DNA of 64,000 bases from CAZNPL01 sp964574815 (GTDB lineage Bacteria > Planctomycetota > Phycisphaerae > UBA1845). Each line of letters begins with the position of its first letter. Position 1 is the first letter of the stretch. The position numbers and the translations under genes are program-made. This document shows positions 46,987-54,908 of this stretch, one piece after another. The DNA is taken from the NCBI GenBank assembly GCA_964574815.1, contig CAZNPL010000019.1, forward strand, positions 49,451 to 113,450, in the 5' to 3' direction. The notes beneath the pieces were generated by a model, which worked only from the letters and a program-made list of their open reading frames with translations, did no database searches and was not told the origin of the DNA.

Positions 46987-48714
46987 TTACCTCACCAAAG
47001 CGATCAGCTCACCCGTGAGCCGATCGACCACACTCACGAAACGACTTGCCCCCTGAAACGCACGCTCGAACTTGAGCAGCTCCACCGCCTCCTCGTCGAG
47101 GCTCACACCGCTGATGTTCTCTTTCTGAGCCTGAAGGGCGCTGCGCACGTTGGCGCTGGTTTCGGCGTGCTCGCGGGCGCTGGCGCCGCTGACCGCGACG
47201 GCGTTCGCAAGCAAACCATAGAATTCAAGAATCGATTGACCGTCGAGCAGTTCACTCTCCTGCTCGCCAACCTCGGAGAGCCGGCCGGCCATCACCCCGT
47301 CACCGGACAGGTTGACCGCCGCCGCCGACAGCAGCGACGGCTGCGCCGACAGCGACGTATTCACCTCGATGTCGGTCGCACTCACGCCGTCGAAGAACGT
47401 ATGGATGCCCAGCGAGGCCAGCACATTCGACGTGTCATCACGCTGCACTTGCCCGTCGAAGCCGAAGACAAAGTCCAGACCCGGATCCGCACTCAGCGTC
47501 ATGCGATTGTCCGGCGTCAGCGTGGCGGTGACACCGGCCACGTTGTCGGTGATGTCCGCGGCCAGCGACTCCAGCGTCGTGTCCTCACCAATGCCGTCGA
47601 GATCGATCTCAATCTGATAACTCACGACGGCACCCGTCGCCTGGTCGCGCGTCGCGATATAAAAGCTGCCGTTGACCGGCGTGAACGGCAAACCCGCGTC
47701 ACTGCTGTTCAACGGCGCAGTTGGGTCTGCTGCGGCGTAGGACGTCGTGACGCTGGAGTAACCCGTCAGTCCCTGTCCGTTGGCGTGAACCCTGTTCACC
47801 TCGAAGATCACCGCCGCCGCCAGTCGGTCGATCCCGTCAATCTGCCCGAACGCGGCCTCGTCGCGAGCCGCGACCAGCCCCGCCAACTGCCCCCCACCAA
47901 CAGCGACCCGGCTGGAATTGTCCGCAAAGACCACTTCGTCGCGCTCGAACTCGCCGTCCAGGTGGCTGACGACGCTCAACCCGCGCGAAACCCCGTTGTC
48001 CACCAAAGATTCGTTGCCGACGTAGACGTTCGCAGCGCCATTCGCCTGGGGACGAACGCTGACGTCGATCAGTTCGCTGAGGTCCCGGATCAACGCATCC
48101 CGCTGGTCGCGCAAAGCACTGGCCGGTGATCCGGACGCCTCGGTGGACACGATCTCCGTGTTGAGCTCCGCAATCCGCTCCGACAAATCGTTCGCGGTCT
48201 CGACCAGCTCGGCAATCTGATTGTTGAACGCCGCGCCGAGATCCCCCAGCGATCGCCGCATCTGCCGCGCGGACTCGGCCAGTGAGACCCCCGTCGCAAT
48301 CGCCAGTTGCCGTGCGGCGAGGTCGTCGGGCGCATTCTGAACGTCGCTCATGGCGTTGAAGAACTCGTTGATCCGGGCCGCGAGTTGGAGCCCGCCCGAC
48401 GCATCGAACAGTGCCTCGACCTGTGCCAATGCCTGCTGCCGCGCTACCTGCGCTTCCGTCTCCCCGATGGCCGCGCGAAGTCGATTCTCGAGCGCCTCGT
48501 CCAGATTTCGTTTCAGCGACGTAAGCGCCACGCCGGCGCCGGGCCTCATGCCCTCGGGAAGCCCCGGCCCGTTGACCGACGACAGCCCCGGCGTCTGCCG
48601 CGTATAGTCCGGGCTGCCCGCGTTGCTGATGTTGTTGCCGATGACCTGCAACGCGCTCTGGTAGCTGAGCAGGGCACTGCGTCCGACTTGTAACGCCTGA
48701 TTGATCAGTCCCAT
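46987..48714 (-). CDS. flgK: flagellar hook-associated protein 1 FlgK
   Basis: FlgK is the first junction protein on the hook. The protein has 575 residues, a normal length. The N-terminus carries the rod/hook family pattern, a helix with YQSALQVIGNNISNAGSPDYTRQ. The C-terminus is the helical end of hook-axial proteins, with an ANVRSALQAQKENISGVSLDEE motif and the last helix rich in Leu, Phe and Glu. The middle is a strand-rich insert. It starts 5 bases after flgN and is probably translationally coupled. Confidence 0.95.
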   Translation of the reverse strand: MGLINQALQVGRSALLSYQSALQVIGNNISNAGSPDYTRQTPGLSSVNGPGLPEGMRPGAGVALTSLKRNLDEALENRLRAAIGETEAQVARQQALAQVEALFDASGGLQLAARINEFFNAMSDVQNAPDDLAARQLAIATGVSLAESARQMRRSLGDLGAAFNNQIAELVETANDLSERIAELNTEIVSTEASGSPASALRDQRDALIRDLSELIDVSVRPQANGAANVYVGNESLVDNGVSRGLSVVSHLDGEFERDEVVFADNSSRVAVGGGQLAGLVAARDEAAFGQIDGIDRLAAAVIFEVNRVHANGQGLTGYSSVTTSYAAADPTAPLNSSDAGLPFTPVNGSFYIATRDQATGAVVSYQIEIDLDGIGEDTTLESLAADITDNVAGVTATLTPDNRMTLSADPGLDFVFGFDGQVQRDDTSNVLASLGIHTFFDGVSATDIEVNTSLSAQPSLLSAAAVNLSGDGVMAGRLSEVGEQESELLDGQSILEFYGLLANAVAVSGASAREHAETSANVRSALQAQKENISGVSLDEEAVELLKFERAFQGASRFVSVVDRLTGELIALVR

Positions 48715-48719
48715 CGCAG

Positions 48720-49310
48720 CTATCCCACCGTCTCAAACAATTCCCGAGGCCGATTCTCGATCATCGTGCCCGCGCTGCTGTAAACACCCGCGGGCCGGCC
48801 GCCCTCGCTCACCGCCGCAAACGCTTCCCGAAGGTGGTCGAGCACGTGCTGCGACACGCGCGTGATCAATCCGTTGAGCCGCTGGACGTCTTCGGCCACC
48901 ACCTTCAGCCGGTCCGCCGCGCCCGTGATCCGCTCCGCGTAGGGATCGCCCACTCGCTGCGCAAGTTGACGCGCAGGCATCGCCCGTGACGTCTCGGCGG
49001 CGATTCCGTAGCCGCGCCCCACGCGCTCCACCACCTGTTTCCGTAGCCCCTCCTGTTCGTGAATGCGGACCAGCAGCCTCCTCTCATGCTCCGACAAAGC
49101 CTGCAGACCGTCATGATCCGCTCGCCGCATGCGCTCCAGCTTGCCCATCAGCGTGTCGCACAGCTCGCGGTGAAGACCCTCGAGACGATCCATCACGACG
49201 AGCAGGTCATCCAGCCGATCCCGCTTGGTACATGGCACTCGGGATCGGGTCGTTCCTGCATGGCCCGCACTGCCAGCCTGCTTGTCTGCTCTACCGTTGC
49301 AACGCGTCAT
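48720..49310 (-). CDS. flgN: FlgN-type flagellar export chaperone
   Basis: The protein has 196 residues from the ATG at 49310. The frame overlaps the end of the rod-binding gene by 20 bases; a much longer upstream extension overlaps that gene in another frame and is not believable. It is a small, highly helical protein with Arg- and Glu-rich heptads (DDLLVVMDRLEGLHRELCDTLMGKLERMR), the FlgN pattern. FlgN escorts FlgK and FlgL to the export gate. Its place directly before flgK and flgL supports the call; sequence similarity alone is weak in this family. Confidence 0.75.
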   Translation of the reverse strand: MTRCNGRADKQAGSAGHAGTTRSRVPCTKRDRLDDLLVVMDRLEGLHRELCDTLMGKLERMRRADHDGLQALSEHERRLLVRIHEQEGLRKQVVERVGRGYGIAAETSRAMPARQLAQRVGDPYAERITGAADRLKVVAEDVQRLNGLITRVSQHVLDHLREAFAAVSEGGRPAGVYSSAGTMIENRPRELFETVG

Positions 49311-49623
49311 GGTTCTCACTTGCCTTGGCGCGAGCCGCCGCCGCACGCGACAGGCGGTCGAAAATCGTCTTGTTGAGGCTGCTGTTTGAAGCCTGCCCGG
49401 CTCGTTCCGCAAGAATCTGATCGAGCTGAGCCTGGAAAACCTCCTCGCCCCGGCCACCGTGGCCATACGTTCCTTTGAGCGGGCTGTTGCGCATCGAACG
49501 GAGCAGCGGAGCGAAGAATACCGAGCCGACGACCTCGTTGACGGCGGTGCGCAATTCTTTCAGCGCGTGCGCCTTTGTCGCGTCCGCGTTCGAATGGATG
49601 CCTGTCGTCGCTAGGGTCGTCAT
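49291..49623 (-). CDS. flgJ: flagellar rod-binding protein (FlgJ N-terminal domain)
   Basis: The protein has 110 residues, matching only the N-terminal rod-binding part of FlgJ. It has the FEAVF-like VNEVVGSVFFAPLLRSMRN helix, then GGRGEEVFQAQLDQILAERAG. The C-terminal peptidoglycan hydrolase domain of enterobacterial FlgJ is absent, which is common outside Gammaproteobacteria. It caps and helps assemble the rod in the periplasm. It starts 2 bases after flgI and its end overlaps flgN. Confidence 0.88.
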   Translation of the reverse strand: MTTLATTGIHSNADATKAHALKELRTAVNEVVGSVFFAPLLRSMRNSPLKGTYGHGGRGEEVFQAQLDQILAERAGQASNSSLNKTIFDRLSRAAAARAKASENHDALQR

Positions 49624-49625
49624 GG

Positions 49626-50756
49626 CTACTCCCTGAACACCAGCTTGGCGTGAAGCTTCCCGGCCCGCTGAATCTGCGTGAGAATCGCGATGCGGTCCTC
49701 GATCGGCACGCTGAGTTGATTCAGCGCCTGTAACAAATCGGAGACGTTGGCGTCGGCCGCGCGGTTCGTCCCGACGGCGACAAAATCCTGAACGTCGACC
49801 CGCGGCTCATCCGGCGGAGGAGGGGGCATGCGCACCACAACCGTCATCCCCTTCTGCGAAACGATGACCGGCGAAATGCGGGCGTTCCCGCTGACCACGA
49901 TCGTGCCGCTGGCCCGGTCGATCGTGACCCGCGCTTCGTTGGGCGGCATCAGAAGACTGAGTTCCTCGATGTCACGAATCCAGGTCGCCGGGTCGCTCCA
50001 CTGAAACCGCGGCAACAGGACGACGACGTTCTTCGGGTCGGCCGCGATCGCCACCCGTTCGACGTCGGCAACCAGACTCAGCTCGGCGTTGATCGCCTCC
50101 GCGATCGCCGCGGACAATCCCCACCCCGCATGGGACTCATCCAGCACCAGCGTGATGTACTGCTCGGTCGGCCGGATCCACTCACGAGCGAACGGCAACG
50201 CCGACCCCGGCGCCGTGAACCCGACCAGCACGTCCTCTTGGATGGTCGCCCCTTGACTCACCACACCGACAGTGGGCGACTCAGGGTCCTCGACCTCAAT
50301 CGGACCGGCCGCGAACGCGAAGATCTTTTGCACATGGGGATCTTCATAAACCAGAGGGGCCACCAGGAGCCTGCCCCCGGCGAGACTCTTGGCGCTGCCC
50401 AGGGCGCTGACGTGCACGTCGATCCGGTCGCCCTCCCGCACACCGTTTTCCGGGATCACCGCGTCGAGAAGCACGATGGCCACGTTGCTCGTATCTTTGA
50501 GCTCTTCCATCGTGTTGACCGGGGCAGCCAGTTGACCGAGCGTCTGCGCCAACGCCCGCATAGTCACTTCGTACTGATCCCCGTCCCCGGTGCCGTTCAA
50601 CCCCACGACCAGCCCCTGCCCCACGAGCCGATTGATGCTCTGCCCCTTCAGCGAGGTCACGTCGCCAACGCGCACCGTGACGTTGCCGAGCGTCTGCGTG
50701 GCGGCGAGCATCACGCACGTCGTAAGAGGGAGAATGGTTCGATGCAGTGCTTTCAC
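49626..50756 (-). CDS. flgI: flagellar P-ring protein FlgI
   Basis: The protein has 376 residues, a normal length. A Sec signal peptide (about 1-24) precedes VRVGDVTSLKGQSINRLVGQGLVVGLNGTGDGD, the family's N-terminal signature. Further motifs are DVHVSALGSAKSLAGGRLL, IASTPGSALPFAR-like FTAPGSALPFAR, and LLQALNQLSVPIEDRIAIL at the C-terminus. It forms the ring in the peptidoglycan layer around the rod. The presence of P- and L-ring genes implies a Gram-negative-type envelope. The gene starts 10 bases after flgH. Confidence 0.95.
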   Translation of the reverse strand: MKALHRTILPLTTCVMLAATQTLGNVTVRVGDVTSLKGQSINRLVGQGLVVGLNGTGDGDQYEVTMRALAQTLGQLAAPVNTMEELKDTSNVAIVLLDAVIPENGVREGDRIDVHVSALGSAKSLAGGRLLVAPLVYEDPHVQKIFAFAAGPIEVEDPESPTVGVVSQGATIQEDVLVGFTAPGSALPFAREWIRPTEQYITLVLDESHAGWGLSAAIAEAINAELSLVADVERVAIAADPKNVVVLLPRFQWSDPATWIRDIEELSLLMPPNEARVTIDRASGTIVVSGNARISPVIVSQKGMTVVVRMPPPPPDEPRVDVQDFVAVGTNRAADANVSDLLQALNQLSVPIEDRIAILTQIQRAGKLHAKLVFRE

Positions 50757-50766
50757 GTCCGATTCC

Positions 50767-51531
50767 TTAGAACGGTCGAATCAGGTCCAGAAATCGCGGG
50801 ATCCAGCCGCGCCGGCTTCCGTCGCGAACGGCCCCGACGTTGTGCACCATGATTTCCTTGTTCGCCAACTGAGTGCTCAGAATCGTGTTGTCCGGGTTCA
50901 CATCGCTGCTCCGAGCCACGCCCATCAGCGTGATCGTCGAGACCTCGTCGTCGAAGATCACGCGTGCTTTCGCCTCCAGCACCAGGTTGCCGTTGGGCTT
51001 GATGTCGACAACGGACGCCGTGATCCGCGTCACGAGCCGGTCTTCACGGTCCTTCTCGGCCTCGTTGTTAAGTTTGGATTCGAACCGGTAGTCGATGTTC
51101 GGCTTTCCGTTGGGAAAGGTGCTTGCTCCGAGCCGATCATCGTCGATCTTGAGAAAGGCATCGAGAATGGAGCGAAGCTCGAACTCCTTCTCGCTCTCGA
51201 GTTCGGACTCGCTCTCGTACCTGCTCTGTTCACGGATGATGATCGTGATCAGGTCATGCACCAGAAACTGCCGCGGCGGCTTGACCTTCACCGCACTGAA
51301 AGAGTGGGCCTCGATGACCGGGTTTCCCTGCGGCACATCCTGGAGCCGTGGGTTGGCAGAAGGAACTTCGGCACGCGCCTCACTCGCCTGCGCGTGCCGC
51401 ACCCGGATCGACGACGTCTGCCCCAAACTCGGCACGGCAAACGACAGGAAGGTCACCACAACCACCGGAAGAACCAGCGGCCGCAGGCGTGCGCATCGCA
51501 TTGAACGGAATCGTCTCGTGCCGCCCTTCAT
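50767..51531 (-). CDS. flgH: flagellar L-ring protein FlgH, without lipobox cysteine
   Basis: The protein has 254 residues from the ATG at 51531, which has GGAG 7 bases upstream and overlaps the flgA stop codon by 4 bases (ATGA). The upstream frame is flgA read in another frame. The N-terminus is a signal peptide (hydrophobic core about 15-35, ending SLGQTSS), with no Cys at a lipobox position, whereas enterobacterial FlgH is a lipoprotein. The FlgH pattern follows: DLITIIIREQSRYESESELESEKEFEL, SKLNNEAEKDREDRLVTRITASVVDIKPNGNLVLEA and the NKEIMVHNVGAVRDGSRRGWI end. It forms the outer-membrane ring. Confidence 0.93.
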   Translation of the reverse strand: MKGGTRRFRSMRCARLRPLVLPVVVVTFLSFAVPSLGQTSSIRVRHAQASEARAEVPSANPRLQDVPQGNPVIEAHSFSAVKVKPPRQFLVHDLITIIIREQSRYESESELESEKEFELRSILDAFLKIDDDRLGASTFPNGKPNIDYRFESKLNNEAEKDREDRLVTRITASVVDIKPNGNLVLEAKARVIFDDEVSTITLMGVARSSDVNPDNTILSTQLANKEIMVHNVGAVRDGSRRGWIPRFLDLIRPF

Positions 51532-52634
51532 CGTTCCGCTCCAAGCGCGAGTTGAAACTCCCCCGTATCGCTCGACATCGTTCCGCCGCCGACCACGACG
51601 CGCCGTTGGCCGGTGACGAGGCCGGTCAGCATCTTGCCGCGGCGCCCGCCAATGCGAAGCTCGACGACGTCCCCCAGCGTCCCGCCGCCCATCGCACGCC
51701 CGACCGTGCGCGCCTCGATCGGCCCCACTTTCGAGATCACGTCCACAAGCTGACCGCGCGTGACCAGCGGAACCACTTCCAGGTCGGACATACGGATCGG
51801 CTCGCCCGCTCGTATGAAGCGCTTGGCGCGCCGGCCGACGACGGCGTCGATGTTCGAAACCCCGGCCTCGCCGAGGTCGTCGTAAAGCCGTTCGGCGAGC
51901 TCCACGTCGTCCTTGGTAACCGTCGCTTCCAGGTTGATGGCTCGGTGTGCGACAACGACGTCGCGGACGATCGAGGCGTTGACCACCAGCGGAATGGTCT
52001 CCAGCGTGCCGTCGTCGCCCCGGACGTCCACCTCGACCTTGACCATCCGCCCCAGCCACTGCCCGCTCCGAAGTCGGACGCTGAAGCGATGACGCGGCTC
52101 CGAGAGGTTCAGCACTTCAGTCGGCGTTCGAGCGAACCGCAGTTCGATCCGACCTCCGCGCTGCTCCGCGAGGCGGGCAAACATGTCGCGCACGGCATCA
52201 CGCAGCGTGCGGCCGGGTGCTTCCTCTCCATTACGAGCATCCGGCCGGCGCGGCTCGGGGTCCGCGAGCCGATGGACGCCGGCCGATGGCGCCCGGGTGA
52301 TGGCGCATCGCGATGCGCCGGTGACGATCGTGTGAGCCAGGTTGACCCCTGCGCGACGCAGGGCCTCCTGGATGGCGTTGACGCCGACATACGTGGACCG
52401 GCCCGCCGCCGGAGGTGGAACGACCACGATGTCGGCCACCGATTGAGGCGCCTCTGCTTCCAGTTGCGAAAGGTCGCACACGTCGCCCAGCGTCGCGCCT
52501 TCAGCAGTGACGACCGCATTGGCCCGGACCCGAACCGTGCCGCCCTCGGCCGGCACAGGCCGACACGCGGCGATCATCCACGCCGCCGCGGCCAGCCAAA
52601 GAAGTCGTCTCGAATTGTGGCAATCCTTGCACAT
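51528..52634 (-). CDS. flgA: flagellar P-ring assembly chaperone FlgA
   Basis: The protein has 368 residues from the ATG at 52634 (a GTG one codon earlier is also possible). The signal peptide ends in MIAAC, which fits a lipobox (I-A-A-C), so this FlgA may be a lipoprotein. The C-terminal SAF-like part is typical: EATVTKDDVELAERLYDDLGEAGVSNIDAVVGRRAKR, then RRVVVGGGTMSSDTGEF at the end. The middle is longer than in E. coli FlgA. It helps FlgI subunits assemble in the periplasm. It ends in a 4-base overlap with flgH and starts 79 bases after flgG. Confidence 0.9.
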   Translation of the reverse strand: MCKDCHNSRRLLWLAAAAWMIAACRPVPAEGGTVRVRANAVVTAEGATLGDVCDLSQLEAEAPQSVADIVVVPPPAAGRSTYVGVNAIQEALRRAGVNLAHTIVTGASRCAITRAPSAGVHRLADPEPRRPDARNGEEAPGRTLRDAVRDMFARLAEQRGGRIELRFARTPTEVLNLSEPRHRFSVRLRSGQWLGRMVKVEVDVRGDDGTLETIPLVVNASIVRDVVVAHRAINLEATVTKDDVELAERLYDDLGEAGVSNIDAVVGRRAKRFIRAGEPIRMSDLEVVPLVTRGQLVDVISKVGPIEARTVGRAMGGGTLGDVVELRIGGRRGKMLTGLVTGQRRVVVGGGTMSSDTGEFQLALGAER

Positions 52635-52713
52635 CACGGTCGCATCCTGCTTGCATTGCCTACATAGGCATGTTCTCGTTGCCCCGCCGAAGTTTCGGCG
52701 GGCCTCACGTCAG

Positions 52714-53523
52714 CTAGAACCTCCTCAGGTTGGCGATCACCTGCAGCGACTGGTCGGCCGACTGAATCGACTGGCTGTTCAATTCAAACGCCCGCTGCGT
52801 CAGAATGAGCTGAATGAGCTCCCGCACCGGATCCACGTTACTCATCTCCAGCGACCCCTGACGAATCGATCCGAGCCCGTCCTCCTGAGGATTCCCCTCC
52901 AACGGCGGCCCCGACGCGTCGGACTCCTGATACAGGTTCTGTCCGATTTGCAAGAGACCCTCGGGGTTCACGAATCGCGACAGCTCGAGCTGTCCCACGA
53001 TCGTGAGGTTCTCCGACCCCTGCTGCAGTACGCTGACCTCGCCGTTGGTTCCGACTGAAATCCGGACCGTGTCCTCCGGTATCGTGATGGGCGGATCGAC
53101 AATCGACCCGTCGCTGTTGGCCAGTACCAGATTCCCCTCCGAGTTCCGCGTGAATACGCCGTAGCGCGTGTAGCCGATGACCTCGCTTCCGTCCTGAATC
53201 GTCCGAACCCGGAAGAAGCCGTCGCCGTCGATCAGCAAATCCAGCGGCCGCTCCGTTCGATCCACCGTCCCCTGCTCGAAGTCCAACTGGGTCCCGGCGA
53301 TCCCGACGCCCACACCAACCTGAATCCCGTGCGGAATCGGCTCGTCCTCCGCATTCGGAATCCCCGGCTCGCGCTTGATCTGATACAGCAGGTCCTCGAA
53401 GTTGACCCGCGATCGCTTGAAGCCGACCGTGTTGACGTTGGCCAGATTGTTGGCCAGAACGTCCAGCTTCGTGTCCTGGGCCTTCATCCCCGTGGCCGCA
53501 GCCTGCAGCGCCGTAATCGCCAT
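52714..53523 (-). CDS. flgG: flagellar distal rod protein FlgG
   Basis: The protein has 269 residues, a normal length. It has the N-terminal rod/hook motif (ALQAAATGMKAQDTKLDVLANNLANVNTVGFKR) and the C-terminal helix of rod proteins (VRELIQLILTQRAFELNSQSIQSADQSLQVIANLRRF). It polymerises into the distal rod that crosses the P and L rings. It starts 16 bases after flgF. The pair flgF-flgG with flgA after it is the usual order of the distal-rod block. Confidence 0.96.
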   Translation of the reverse strand: MAITALQAAATGMKAQDTKLDVLANNLANVNTVGFKRSRVNFEDLLYQIKREPGIPNAEDEPIPHGIQVGVGVGIAGTQLDFEQGTVDRTERPLDLLIDGDGFFRVRTIQDGSEVIGYTRYGVFTRNSEGNLVLANSDGSIVDPPITIPEDTVRISVGTNGEVSVLQQGSENLTIVGQLELSRFVNPEGLLQIGQNLYQESDASGPPLEGNPQEDGLGSIRQGSLEMSNVDPVRELIQLILTQRAFELNSQSIQSADQSLQVIANLRRF

Positions 53524-53539
53524 GGCTTTCGAGTCCCCT

Positions 53540-54307
53540 TTATCCGATCCGGCCGACCGTCGTGGCCGCCAGACCGATCGTCTGATCCTGCAACGAGATC
53601 AGGTTGGCGTTCATCTCGTAGGCCCGCGAGGCCTCGATCATGCGTGCCAACCCGTTCACCGGGTTCACCGTCGATTGCTCCACGTATCCGCTGCGCAGAA
53701 CGCCCGCGGACGCCGTCGGGTTGTCCCCATGATTGCGATAAAGATTGGTGCCGACCTTGCGAAGCTGCGACCGGTCGGCAAACTCGTGCAAGCCGACCCG
53801 CGCGACCTCGTTGCCGTCCTGCCGCAGCGTCCCGTCTTCCAGGATCTCCGGCCGCGAACCCAACGCGAGGTTCAGCCGTATCGGCGCCCCGACCTCATCC
53901 AGAACATGCCACCGCCCCTCACCCGCAACCATGACGAGGTCGCCCTCGCGATTGAGCGTCATCCGCCCGTCCCGCGTGTACCGCGTTTCAATCCCATCGC
54001 TGACCGCAAGAAAACCGGAACCCTCGATCGCGACATCCAACGCGTTCCCGGTCTGCTCGAACGCACCTTCTTCAAACGAATGAATGGTCGGCCGGACCCA
54101 CGGGCCGCCGGTCAGGTCGTCAAGCACCGGATGAGCGAACCGCCCGCCGCCGGGCGACGTCCGACTCTCCATCACACGTTCGTGAATCACGGCCAAGTCG
54201 TGCTTGAACGCCGTCGTGTTCGCGTTGGCGAGGTTGTTGGCCAGAAGGGACTGGCGGTAATCATTCACCTGCAACCCCGCCGCCGACAGCCAGAGTCCAT
54301 ACGTCAT
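53540..54307 (-). CDS. flgF: flagellar rod protein FlgF
   Basis: The protein has 255 residues from the ATG at 54307, with GGAGGAGG 9 bases upstream and a 4-base overlap with the small upstream gene. It has a rod-type N-terminus (GLWLSAAGLQVNDYRQSLLANNLANANTTAFK) and a matching C-terminal helix ending in LQDQTIGLAATTVGRIG. The order, size and rod-protein ends fit FlgF, a minor rod component; the assignment between FlgF and other rod proteins rests mainly on position before flgG. Confidence 0.9.
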   Translation of the reverse strand: MTYGLWLSAAGLQVNDYRQSLLANNLANANTTAFKHDLAVIHERVMESRTSPGGGRFAHPVLDDLTGGPWVRPTIHSFEEGAFEQTGNALDVAIEGSGFLAVSDGIETRYTRDGRMTLNREGDLVMVAGEGRWHVLDEVGAPIRLNLALGSRPEILEDGTLRQDGNEVARVGLHEFADRSQLRKVGTNLYRNHGDNPTASAGVLRSGYVEQSTVNPVNGLARMIEASRAYEMNANLISLQDQTIGLAATTVGRIG

Positions 54308-54495
54308 GCCCGATCGACCTCCTCCGTATTCGGATGCCGCATGGCAGAAGGCCGGCCGCGCACGTTCGACGCGGGCCGCATCCGCAGCCTCGCCGCCTCG
54401 TCCGCCGCTTCCAGGATGCGCCGGCCAAGCTCCGCCCAATCCCGCGCCCCGGTCAGGTTACCGCCAAGTGTCATGTGTTTACGTGGTCGCCTCAT
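54304..54495 (-). CDS. small protein translationally coupled to flgF
   Basis: The protein has 63 residues from the ATG at 54495, with GGGAG 9 bases upstream. Its stop codon overlaps the flgF start by 4 bases (ATGA), which indicates real translation. It is basic and helical (DWAELGRRILEAADEAARLRMRP), with no signal peptide or membrane helix. I recognise no family. It may be a small chaperone or structural piece of the rod operon, or its translation may only serve to feed flgF. It is the first gene of the cluster. Confidence 0.55.
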   Translation of the reverse strand: MRRPRKHMTLGGNLTGARDWAELGRRILEAADEAARLRMRPASNVRGRPSAMRHPNTEEVDRA

Positions 54496-54908
54496 GCCGC
54501 ATGCTCCCGGATCGCCTCGGGGCCTATACGGTCCGCTCGCGATCTCGAAGCGTCGCGTAACACGGGCCGTGCCAATCGTTCTCAACCACCCCCGGGCGAT
54601 CTCTCCGAGCAGCGCGCGGCACGCGCAACCCTCTGACAAGCATGCGATTACGAACGGGATTGCAATATTTGCGCGGCCGCCAGCAACCGTTCAATGACAC
54701 CGCCGGAAGCGCAAGGCATGCACGCAACGCAGCAAGAACTGCCTGCTTCAATCAGCGAGGGTGCCGTGGGCAAGCGGAGCCGCCACCGGCGGAGCTTGCC
54801 CGTGCCGCCGCCCCAGCACGCTCAAAACATGCCGCGAACTGTCCGCCAGTGCTCTGCCGCTTTCAACGCGGAATCGGGATAGGTCCTACTTCACCGTGCC
54901 TCGACTGA

